The position numbers were made by a program, and so were the translations under genes. Shown piece after piece: positions 1-6,494 of a stretch of 9,924 nt of DNA. Source of the stretch: Prevotella sp. (GTDB taxonomy: Bacteria > Bacteroidota > Bacteroidia > Bacteroidales > Dysgonomonadaceae); NCBI GenBank assembly GCA_031260865.1, contig JAISKQ010000278.1, positions 1 through 9,924 on the forward strand. The letters run 5' to 3'. Numbering within the stretch: the stretch's first letter is position 1; every line of letters begins with the position of its first letter. The notes below the pieces were generated by a model, which ran no database searches, had not been told where the DNA came from, and saw nothing but the letters and a program-made list of their open reading frames with translations.

Positions 1-317
1 GCGGTGCAAAATTCCAGAATTTCCTCGTTGCTGCCCGGCTCCTGTTCGTTAAAATTGTTGGCAGGAAAGCCCACAATCACAAAATTTTCGTCTTTATACT
101 TCGTATAAAGAGCCTCCAATTGCTTGTACTGTGGCGTCAATCCGCATTTGGAAGCCACATTCACAATCATCACTTTTTTCCCTCTGAGCGAAGCCAAAGA
201 AAAATCCTGCCCCACGATGCTCTTCACCGTGAAGTCATAAATCGTTGATGTCGAGGTCTGTGCGACCACCGACGAGAGGCAAAACATTGCCATTAAACTT
301 GATACCATTTTTTTCAT
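1..317 (-). CDS. Glutathione peroxidase family protein, exported, N-terminal part only
   Basis: The reading frame starts at ATG 317 and runs off the left edge after 105 codons, so about the last third of a usual 180-200 residue protein is missing. Residues 1-19 form a short signal peptide ([20 protein letters not shown] region, ending at VVAQ), suggesting export to the periplasm. A thioredoxin-fold segment follows: [14 protein letters not shown] carries the peroxidatic cysteine at C58 (selenocysteine in animal enzymes), and [13 protein letters not shown] carries the conserved glutamine, Q92. The catalytic Trp and Asn lie beyond the edge. The usual FPCNQF motif reads FPANNF here, so the second cysteine of that motif is absent. 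The family reduces hydrogen peroxide or organic hydroperoxides, in bacteria mostly with thioredoxin. No TAnnTTTG box is visible between this gene and the tRNA gene upstream, so it may be read from the tRNA promoter. The family call is strong; the preferred substrate is unknown. Confidence 0.9.
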   Translation of the reverse strand, partial: MKKMVSSLMAMFCLSSVVAQTSTSTIYDFTVKSIVGQDFSLASLRGKKVMIVNVASKCGLTPQYKQLEALYTKYKDENFVIVGFPANNFNEQEPGSNEEILEFCT

Positions 318-343
318 ACGAATAAATATTTAATTATGAGGGG

Positions 344-364
344 ATTGCGGGGCAAGCCCGCAAT
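344..364. repeat. Perfect 8-bp palindrome (REP-like unit) between tRNA-Gly and the peroxidase gene
   Basis: The arms ATTGCGGG (344-351) and CCCGCAAT (357-364) are perfect inverted repeats around a 5-base loop. The wider block, about 340-369, resembles the GTCATTGCGGG...CCCGCAATCC palindromes that I remember as dispersed intergenic units in many bacterial genomes. Read on the minus strand it lies 9 bases past the tRNA 3' end, so it could also act as a processing or termination hairpin. No U-tract follows directly; an AT-rich stretch comes about 10 bases later. Confidence 0.6.
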
Positions 365-372
365 GACGTCTG

Positions 373-445
<73 letters not shown>

Positions 446-469
446 GTTTGTTGCTTGGAAACCTTTGAA

Positions 470-485
470 GACCGACACTTCGGTC
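470..485 (-). other. Small hairpin in the tRNA-Gly leader
   Basis: GACCGA (470-475) and TCGGTC (480-485) are a perfect 6-bp inverted repeat around a 4-base loop. The hairpin lies in the roughly 55-nt leader between the predicted start of transcription (about 500) and the mature tRNA 5' end at 445. A role as a 5' leader fold ahead of RNase P cleavage is an inference; nothing further identifies it. Confidence 0.4.
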
Positions 486-505
486 GCTTTCCCGTTTAGC
501 GAGTG

Positions 506-536
506 CAAATGTAAAAAATGTTTTCCTTTCTACAAA
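506..536 (-). promoter_or_regulatory. Bacteroidota-type promoter for tRNA-Gly
   Basis: On the minus strand a TTTG (-33 element, 533-536) is followed after exactly 19 bases by TACATTTG (506-513), which fits the TAnnTTTG -7 consensus of the Bacteroidota primary sigma factor. Transcription should begin near 500, about 55 bases before the tRNA. This is the clearest promoter in the window and a main reason for assigning the DNA to Bacteroidota. It may also serve the peroxidase gene downstream. Confidence 0.85.
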
Positions 537-547
537 GCTTATCTTGA

Positions 548-1033
548 TTAATTTTTTCTACGGCTGATAATAAAGATCCCCTCTCCCGAATTAAGAAACT
601 GTGCCGTATATTTTTGCATCATATCTTTTGAGGGACCTGATTTCACTCTGCCTGTGCCATTTAGTATCTCGAAGATACTTCCGCATTGCGGACATTTGGC
701 TGTTCCGTCTCCTTGATTCGAAACTATTATCTGTCGCTGTTTTTCATACGGACAGCACAGGTCGTAAGCATACAGTTCATAAATGTTGCTTGTAATAGGA
801 ACAGCGCTGCAAATAACCAGCAGACCGGAAAAACCAATCCTGTCGGTTGATAATCGTTGCCGGGTAAATATCTCAACATTATTGGGCGTCCTTAGATTCT
901 TGTCAGGCGACTTTATCAGATTAATCTCAAAATGTACCGGTTCGGCAGGAATCGTATTCCAGTCATCATCGCTACTACATGAAACGAGAAGGATGATTAG
1001 TCCGATTGTCAATATATATCTAATATTCTTCAT
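548..1033 (-). CDS. Lipoprotein with a degenerate Rieske-like C-terminal domain
   Basis: The 161-residue protein starts at ATG 1033 with a lipoprotein signal: a charged start, a hydrophobic stretch (about residues 5-17) and the lipobox LVSC with lipidated Cys19. It is then followed by SSDDD, typical of Bacteroidota lipoproteins, so it should be anchored in an envelope membrane and possibly surface-facing. Residues about 85-145 resemble a Rieske domain: YAYDLCCPYE aligns with the first metal loop, and CPQCGSIFEILNGTG...SGPS aligns with the second (usually CPWHG...F....G....GP). The histidine ligands are not kept: C94-P-Y96 replaces CxH and C114-P-Q-C117 replaces CxxH. The four cysteines C93, C94, C114 and C117 could bind zinc or form disulfides instead of holding a [2Fe-2S] cluster. 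I recall similar short lipoproteins in Bacteroides, mostly annotated as hypothetical. It has 141 bases of spacer upstream and probably its own promoter, though none is convincing. Cellular role unknown. Confidence 0.8.
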   Translation of the reverse strand: MKNIRYILTIGLIILLVSCSSDDDWNTIPAEPVHFEINLIKSPDKNLRTPNNVEIFTRQRLSTDRIGFSGLLVICSAVPITSNIYELYAYDLCCPYEKQRQIIVSNQGDGTAKCPQCGSIFEILNGTGRVKSGPSKDMMQKYTAQFLNSGEGIFIISRRKN

Positions 1034-1060
1034 TATATCTTTAATTTTTTAGTTACAAAA

Positions 1061-1083
1061 TGACTATGCCCTTCGGGCAGTCA
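1061..1083 (-). terminator. Terminator-like hairpin downstream of queG
   Basis: TGAC-TA-TGCCC, a TTC loop, then GGGCA-GTCA form a 9-bp stem with a 2-base bulge (1061-1064 and 1067-1071 against 1075-1079 and 1080-1083). Read on the minus strand it lies 92 bases after the queG stop and is followed by ATTTTGTAAC, a weak U-rich tract. It is the best candidate for the end of the queG transcript before the lipoprotein gene. The short U-tract makes this moderate. Confidence 0.45.
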
Positions 1084-1174
1084 CGAGTTTCAAGTTACGA
1101 GAATTATAGTTTACAAACGTGCCGAAAATGGATATATTGTAGAGTGTTGTAATAAAGAGCGTTAGCGAACTTTC

Positions 1175-2104
1175 TTAATCGTGTTCTTTACTGAGTTTTA
1201 AGGCTCTTAAATTTCTTTTCAAACCTTCCTGTTTTGCACGCTTAACGGCTGAACCTTTGAATATTCGCTGATATTCTTCTACGGTCAAACTTTCCAGTTT
1301 TTCGTATGATAAATCCAAGAATGCCTGCGACGGATCAAATTCGGCTGTTTTATGAGGGCGCGCATATCTGTTCCACGGACAAACCTGCTGACAAATATCG
1401 CAACCGTAAAGTCTATTATTCAGCGTAGATACAATATCCTCCTTTATTTCACCCTTGTTCTCTATTGTCTGGTACGAAATACATCTGTTTGCATCCACCA
1501 CTTTAGGTCGGACAATCGCCTTTGTCGGACACACGTCCATACATCGTGTACAGTTGCCGCATGAAAGCCGCAAGGGTGTGTCATATTCCAATTCCAAATT
1601 AACAACCAGTTCCCCCAGAAAAAAATAAGAACCTTTCTTCGGAACAATCAGTAAAGAGTTTTTACCTATAAAACCCAAACCCGCCTTTGCCGCCCAATAG
1701 TGTTCTAAAACGGGAGCGGTATCGACAAATGCCCTGCCGTCCAATGATGGTTCCTCCGATTTTATCAATTCAAAGAGCTGCCGTAACTTCGTCTTGATCA
1801 CATCATGATAATCTTTACCATACGCGTAATAAGCAAACTGAGGATATTCTTCCGCTTGCTTTGTATGGGGATAATAGTTGAGGGCGACACAAATAACAGA
1901 GCGGGCGTTCTCAACCAGCAAAGCCGGATTGTATCGTTTTTCCGTGTTTCGCGCCATATAATCCATATCGGCATGAAACAAACGACCGATCCATTCATTG
2001 AAATGTTGTTGCTCTTCAATGTTAACAAGCTCGGCTTTGCAGATGCCGCAGGCGTCGAAACCAAGGCTATACGCGTAATCCTTTATTTGTTTGGCAGTGA
2101 TCAA
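1175..2104 (-). CDS. queG: Epoxyqueuosine reductase QueG
   Basis: QueG reduces epoxyqueuosine to queuosine at position 34 of GUN-anticodon tRNAs (Asp, Asn, His, Tyr), the last step of queuosine synthesis, in the cytoplasm. The 309-residue protein has the cobalamin-binding N-terminal domain, including VDTAPVLEHYWAAKAGLGFIGKN (about 127-149), where D128 matches the proposed catalytic acid. A two-cluster ferredoxin segment follows: C182-x2-C185-x2-C188-x3-C192-P, then C208, and C235-x2-C238-x3-C242-P for two [4Fe-4S] clusters. It is the short form; the extended HEAT-repeat tail of the roughly 380-residue Bacillus and E. coli enzymes is reduced or absent. The start is TTG at 2104, nine bases after the upstream TGA and in the same frame. 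No ATG, GTG or other TTG lies between that stop and residue 1, and the next Met (M47) would remove conserved sequence. It looks translationally coupled to the gene before it. Confidence 0.96.
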   Translation of the reverse strand: MITAKQIKDYAYSLGFDACGICKAELVNIEEQQHFNEWIGRLFHADMDYMARNTEKRYNPALLVENARSVICVALNYYPHTKQAEEYPQFAYYAYGKDYHDVIKTKLRQLFELIKSEEPSLDGRAFVDTAPVLEHYWAAKAGLGFIGKNSLLIVPKKGSYFFLGELVVNLELEYDTPLRLSCGNCTRCMDVCPTKAIVRPKVVDANRCISYQTIENKGEIKEDIVSTLNNRLYGCDICQQVCPWNRYARPHKTAEFDPSQAFLDLSYEKLESLTVEEYQRIFKGSAVKRAKQEGLKRNLRALKLSKEHD

Positions 2105-2113
2105 AATAGAAAG

Positions 2114-2692
2114 TCACTTTATATATTTGTCGACACGTTTTACACCAAAATATTCATAAACAGTAGGGTCGGCGTATATCTCCTCTTTGGTGTTCTTATT
2201 CCTAAAGACCACAAAATCATGATCCTTAAACCAGCCATCCTTTGCTTTTTTATGCATGTCTTTCCCCAAAAGATAGAGTTTGCCCTTTTTCGGTTTTGCT
2301 TCCCAGTCTTTATTCAAGCCAAACCTGTTTATCAGATAGTTACCGACTGCCGCCATAAATGCCGCATAACCCACGCAATTTGCTTCCGGCGTAGCTATCA
2401 ACTTTTGAGGGTCGCTATCCTTTGCCTCCAATGAGAAGTCAAGCGTTTTGGTGGTTATCTCCTGCGACAAATCAATAATCCGGTCAATATCGATAGTCGT
2501 ATCCAAAGATTCGTCATTCGGAAGACTTTGGTTTATATATTTAGCCAAATTGTCATCCTTTATGTCATACGACTTCCGGTTGCCGTCGTCTTCATATTTT
2601 ACCGCCATACGGTATATATTTCCTCTGAACAAAAACGCCACCACCAATACCACCGCTATAACGGCTACAACTTTAAGTAAAGTATTCTTCAT
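2114..2692 (-). CDS. Membrane-anchored protein with a possible transglutaminase/papain-like Cys-His-Asp triad
   Basis: I place the start at ATG 2692 (192 residues): it gives a compact N-terminus, MKNTLLKVV, followed at once by a hydrophobic helix (about residues 5-21). A longer reading from 2749 would add 19 low-complexity residues with no support. The helix has no lipobox, so this is probably a single N-terminal membrane anchor or uncleaved signal, with the rest outside the cytoplasm. The soluble part contains ANCVGYAAFMAA (C106), WFKDHDFVVF (H158) and YADPT (D175). The order and spacing fit the Cys-His-Asp arrangement of transglutaminase-like and related cysteine-protease folds, with Cys at the start of a helix and His and Asp on strands. 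Catalytic activity is an inference. The gene lies 105 bases after metH and 9 bases before queG, so it is probably co-transcribed with queG, although no functional link is evident. I do not recognise the family by name. Confidence 0.78.
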   Translation of the reverse strand: MKNTLLKVVAVIAVVLVVAFLFRGNIYRMAVKYEDDGNRKSYDIKDDNLAKYINQSLPNDESLDTTIDIDRIIDLSQEITTKTLDFSLEAKDSDPQKLIATPEANCVGYAAFMAAVGNYLINRFGLNKDWEAKPKKGKLYLLGKDMHKKAKDGWFKDHDFVVFRNKNTKEEIYADPTVYEYFGVKRVDKYIK

Positions 2693-2742
2693 ATTCTTCT
2701 TTTTCTTGTAAACTAGTAAAATAGAACTCTTGCACGCTTGCA

Positions 2743-2769
2743 CACTCAATACTTATCACTCAATACTTA
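2743..2769. repeat. Short tandem direct repeat (13-mer, period 14) in the metH downstream spacer
   Basis: CACTCAATACTTA occurs twice, at 2743-2755 and 2757-2769, one base apart. A weaker echo, AAACTTCCCACTCA, follows at about 2770-2783, and CTTGCACG/CTTGCACA forms a second small repeat just before (about 2729-2744). The stretch is non-coding, between the stop of metH and the next gene. It resembles the simple-sequence intergenic filler common in Bacteroidales. I see no hairpin or promoter consensus in it. Confidence 0.6.
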
Positions 2770-2797
2770 AAACTTCCCACTCATATATCAGATAATT

Positions 2798-5700
2798 TTA
2801 TATCAAATTCCCTGCTAAAAATTTACGAATAAGTTCCTCGTCCACTCCTCGCCTTAGGGCATACGCCTCCAATTGGTCTTCAAGGATAGTACCGATATTG
2901 AAATACTTTGATTTGGGATGAGATATGATAATGCCGCTTACCGAAGCATTGGGTATCATCACGCCGTTTTCGGTAAGAGCCACGCCTATTTCTTTTGACT
3001 GCAACAAGCCGCTGTTTAATAACAAGTTGACCGACTGATCGGGAATGGACGGATAGCCAACCGCCGGACGGATACCCTGATATTTCAACGCAAACATATC
3101 ATTTACAGATATATTCTCATCAGCGGCATAGCCCCAGTATTCTTTCCTGATCTCGGCATGCAACCATTCGGTAGCCGCTTCCGCTAAACGGTCTAATACG
3201 GATTTCAACAGCAGTACTTTATACTCATCGCCTTGACGTTCATATTCGCTCATCAGCTCATTCGCTCCTACTCCGGCAGTAACCGTAAAGCCTCCGGCAT
3301 AATCTTTCTTACCCGAAGATTTTGGCGCGACAAAATCGCAAAGAGATAAATATTCGCCCTTGTCATTTTTCTTTTGCTGACGAAGCATCGGGAAACAAAT
3401 ATCGTTGATGTACAAACATTCGTTTTCGCTATATGCCTCAAAAACACCAAACACGGCATTGATATAACCGACTTTATCAAAGACCAATTGATCCAGCAGT
3501 ATTTTCGCGTCTTTATAAAGCTGCATACCCTCCGCCGCCTTTTCCCGCTCCGATTCGGGGAAAGAGTTAAGCCACGCGGTACGGCACGATTGACAGTCAT
3601 CTATATGTTGTACCGAAGCATAACGGGCGGATAAATTCCAAGAATGGAAGAAAAACTTCCAGTCGATAAAGGGGATAATATTTTCTATCGGAATATGCTT
3701 TATAACCTGCCGTCCTTTTACTTTCGGCTCGGGAGTCTTATAATCCGACCAATCTATTTTCATTCCTTTATCCCATACTTCGGATAATGGCAATAAGCCG
3801 GACTTTTTATCTTCCGCCGTATCCCGCAACGAAGCGTACTCATTACGGATTTCTTCTATATAGCTATCTTTTGTCGTTGGATTGATAAGTTTGCCCACAG
3901 CCGCGGGAGCTTGTGAAGCATCTTTCACATAGACTACCAATCCGTTGTTGTATTTCGGGTCTATCTTGATGGCTGTATGTAGTTTAGATGTCGTAGCGCC
4001 GCCAATCATCAGGGGAATGGAGAAGCCCGCCTTTTCCATTTCGTGAGCGACAATACTCATTTCCTCTAATGAAGGGGTGATAAGACCACTAAGACATAGA
4101 AAATCAGGCTGTTCCTCTTTTACTTTTTGGATAATGACTTCCGGAGGCGTCATCACGCCCAAGTCAATCACTTCATAATTATTACAAGCAAGGATAATAG
4201 ACACAATATTTTTACCAATATCATGCACATCCCCTTTGACGGTTGCTATTACCAGCTTACCTGCCTTGTTGCTTCCCGACGAAGATGCTTTCTGAGCTTC
4301 TAAGGTCGGTTGAAGGATAGCCACGGCGCGTTTCATTGTACGGGCGGTTTTTACCACCTGCGGCAGGAACATTTTACCCGAACCGAATAAATCGCCCACT
4401 TTGTTCATGCCATCCATCAGCGGCTTATCTATAATATCCACAGCCCGAGGATAGACTTTGAGCGCTTCTTCCAAATCTTCTTCCAGATAGTCGCTAATCC
4501 CCTTTATCAAGGCATACTGAATGCGTTCGTCAAGCGGAAAAGAACGCCATTCTTCAATTTTTTGTTCGGCTTGACCGCTTTTTTCGCCTTTGACTCTTTC
4601 GGCATATTCGATCAATTCGTCGGTAGCCTCAGGTCTGCGATTAAATATCACATCTTCGACAAGGTTTCTCAGTTCGAGCGGAATATCATCATAAACAACC
4701 GATTGACCCGGATTCACAATACCCATATCCATACCACGCTGAACGCCGTAATACAGGAATACGGCGTGCATCGCTTCGCGCACATAATCATTGCCGCGAA
4801 ACGAAAAAGACAAGTTGCTGACCCCTCCGCTGATTTTGGCGTGAGGCAAATTTTTCTTTATCCATGTAATCGTTTCCAAGAAATCGACGGCATAACCGCG
4901 GTGTTCTTCCATACCCGTGGCGATAGCCAATACATTGGGGTCGAATATTATATCCAGCGGATCGAATCCGTCGTCCACAAGTATTTTATAAGCTCGTTCG
5001 CATATTTCAATTCTGCGCTGATATGTATCAGCCTGACCTGTTTCGTCAAAAGCCATGACGATTACGGCAGCGCCATATTGCCTGACAAGGCGCGCCTGAC
5101 GAAGAAACTCTTCCTCGCCGCTTTTTAGGGAAATAGAATTGACAATCGGCTTGCCCTGCACACATCTCAATCCGGCTTCCAGCACCTCCCATTTGGATGA
5201 GTCAATCATCATGGGAACGCGCGACACATCCGGATCGGACGCCATCAGGTTGAGGAAGGTGGTCATTTCCTTCACGCCGTCCAACAGCCCTTCATCCATG
5301 TTCACATCCAGTACCTGCGCCCCGTCTTCCACTTGCTTGCGGGCAATGGTCAAGGCTTCTTCGTATTTTTCTTCCTTTATCAGCCGAAGAAATTTGCGGG
5401 AACCGGCGACATTAAGCCTTTCCCCTATATTTATAAAGTTTATTTCCGGTTTGGCTTCTAACAATTCCAATCCGGATAACCACATATATTTTGGTTTCTC
5501 GGCAGGCTTACGAGGCGCGGCTCCCTTTACCACATCAACATACTTCGCTATATGAGCAGGGGTAGTGCCGCAACAGCCGCCGATGATATTTACTAATCCT
5601 TCGTCGACGAACTCCTTTATCTGTTTCGCCATTATCTCAGGGGTTTGGTCATATTCCCCGAATTGATTCGGCAGACCGGCGTTCGGATACGCTGAGACAA

Positions 5701-6490
5701 AACCCGGAACTATTCTTGCCAGTTCTTTGAGAAAAGGCTTCATTTCCGATGCGCCAAATGAACAGTTAAGCCCGATGGAAAGATAATCGATATGGCTTAC
5801 CGATGCTAAAAATCCGCCTATCGTTTGCCCTGATAAGGTACGTCCCCCTTTGTCCGACAGAGTTACGGAAATCATAACAGGTAAGTGGATGTTTCTTTCT
5901 TTTCGCACCTCTTCGGCGGCAAATAACGCGGCTTTTGCGTTCAGCGTGTCGAATATTGTCTCTATCAATAACAAATCCGCGCCGCCGTCAACCAAGCCTT
6001 CTATCTGCTCTTTGTAAGCGCTATGCAGGTCGTCGAAAGTCACCGCCCTGAATATCGGATTTTCCACCTTCGGACTCATGGACGCCGTTTTGTTGGTCGG
6101 TCCTATCGAACCCGCTACAAACCGAGGCTTATCGGGATTCCGCTTTGTATATTCGGTGGCTACCCTTTTGGCAATCGCGGCTGCTTCCCGGTTTATCTCT
6201 TTCGCCAGACGCGCCATGTTGTAGTCATCCAGCGATATGGCGGTCGCGTTGAATGAATTGGTTTCGATAATATCCGCTCCGGCATCCAGGTATTTACGAT
6301 GAATTTCTTCTATTACATCGGGACGAGTGAGGCAAAGAAGGTCGTTATTCCCTTTTTGCAGCACAGCCGAATCGCGAAACCGTTCGCCTCGGAAATCCTC
6401 TTCCGTCAACTTGTATTGTTGTATCAGGCTACCCATCGCCCCATCGAGGACAAGTATCCTTTCTTTTAATATATCTTGTATTTTTTGCAT
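2798..6490 (-). CDS. metH: Cobalamin-dependent methionine synthase MetH
   Basis: MetH transfers the methyl group of 5-methyltetrahydrofolate to homocysteine through methylcobalamin, giving methionine and tetrahydrofolate. All four modules are present in 1230 residues, the usual size. The homocysteine domain (about 1-325) has GLNCSFG and GGCCGTTP, giving zinc ligands C243, C306 and C307. The folate domain (about 340-610) has INIGERLNVAGS. The cap and B12 domains (about 640-890) have GDVHDIGKN with cobalt ligand H756. The reactivation domain (about 915-1230) has D943 in IDWKFFF and RPAVGYPSIP (from R1141) for S-adenosylmethionine. I chose ATG 6490 because MQKIQDILKERILVLDGAMG matches the normal N-terminus; an upstream TTG at 6514 would overlap the preceding gene by 20 bases. 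The ATG lies 4 bases after that gene's stop, implying translational coupling. Relative to E. coli, the reactivation domain has a roughly 16-residue insertion with a CxxC pair (C966, C969). No cobalamin riboswitch is visible in front. Confidence 0.98.
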   Translation of the reverse strand: MQKIQDILKERILVLDGAMGSLIQQYKLTEEDFRGERFRDSAVLQKGNNDLLCLTRPDVIEEIHRKYLDAGADIIETNSFNATAISLDDYNMARLAKEINREAAAIAKRVATEYTKRNPDKPRFVAGSIGPTNKTASMSPKVENPIFRAVTFDDLHSAYKEQIEGLVDGGADLLLIETIFDTLNAKAALFAAEEVRKERNIHLPVMISVTLSDKGGRTLSGQTIGGFLASVSHIDYLSIGLNCSFGASEMKPFLKELARIVPGFVSAYPNAGLPNQFGEYDQTPEIMAKQIKEFVDEGLVNIIGGCCGTTPAHIAKYVDVVKGAAPRKPAEKPKYMWLSGLELLEAKPEINFINIGERLNVAGSRKFLRLIKEEKYEEALTIARKQVEDGAQVLDVNMDEGLLDGVKEMTTFLNLMASDPDVSRVPMMIDSSKWEVLEAGLRCVQGKPIVNSISLKSGEEEFLRQARLVRQYGAAVIVMAFDETGQADTYQRRIEICERAYKILVDDGFDPLDIIFDPNVLAIATGMEEHRGYAVDFLETITWIKKNLPHAKISGGVSNLSFSFRGNDYVREAMHAVFLYYGVQRGMDMGIVNPGQSVVYDDIPLELRNLVEDVIFNRRPEATDELIEYAERVKGEKSGQAEQKIEEWRSFPLDERIQYALIKGISDYLEEDLEEALKVYPRAVDIIDKPLMDGMNKVGDLFGSGKMFLPQVVKTARTMKRAVAILQPTLEAQKASSSGSNKAGKLVIATVKGDVHDIGKNIVSIILACNNYEVIDLGVMTPPEVIIQKVKEEQPDFLCLSGLITPSLEEMSIVAHEMEKAGFSIPLMIGGATTSKLHTAIKIDPKYNNGLVVYVKDASQAPAAVGKLINPTTKDSYIEEIRNEYASLRDTAEDKKSGLLPLSEVWDKGMKIDWSDYKTPEPKVKGRQVIKHIPIENIIPFIDWKFFFHSWNLSARYASVQHIDDCQSCRTAWLNSFPESEREKAAEGMQLYKDAKILLDQLVFDKVGYINAVFGVFEAYSENECLYINDICFPMLRQQKKNDKGEYLSLCDFVAPKSSGKKDYAGGFTVTAGVGANELMSEYERQGDEYKVLLLKSVLDRLAEAATEWLHAEIRKEYWGYAADENISVNDMFALKYQGIRPAVGYPSIPDQSVNLLLNSGLLQSKEIGVALTENGVMIPNASVSGIIISHPKSKYFNIGTILEDQLEAYALRRGVDEELIRKFLAGNLI

Positions 6491-6494
6491 TTGC

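Noticed and set aside
1114..1121. CACGTTTG as a -7 box for the lipoprotein gene
   Set aside because: One defined base differs from TAnnTTTG, no TTTG lies 19-21 bases upstream, and it would leave an 80-base leader. A second near-match at 1056-1063 (TCATTTTG) has the same problem.
1805..2434. Plus-strand open frame of 209 codons
   Set aside because: It lies antisense across the QueG start and the upstream protein, has no recognisable domain, and both minus-strand genes have clear family motifs or coherent architecture.
4562..5128. Plus-strand open frame of 188 codons inside metH
   Set aside because: It is fully antisense to conserved MetH folate and cap domain sequence and has no domain or promoter of its own.
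5139..5555. Plus-strand open frame of 138 codons inside metH
   Set aside because: Serine-rich low-complexity translation typical of an antisense shadow; opposite strand is conserved MetH.
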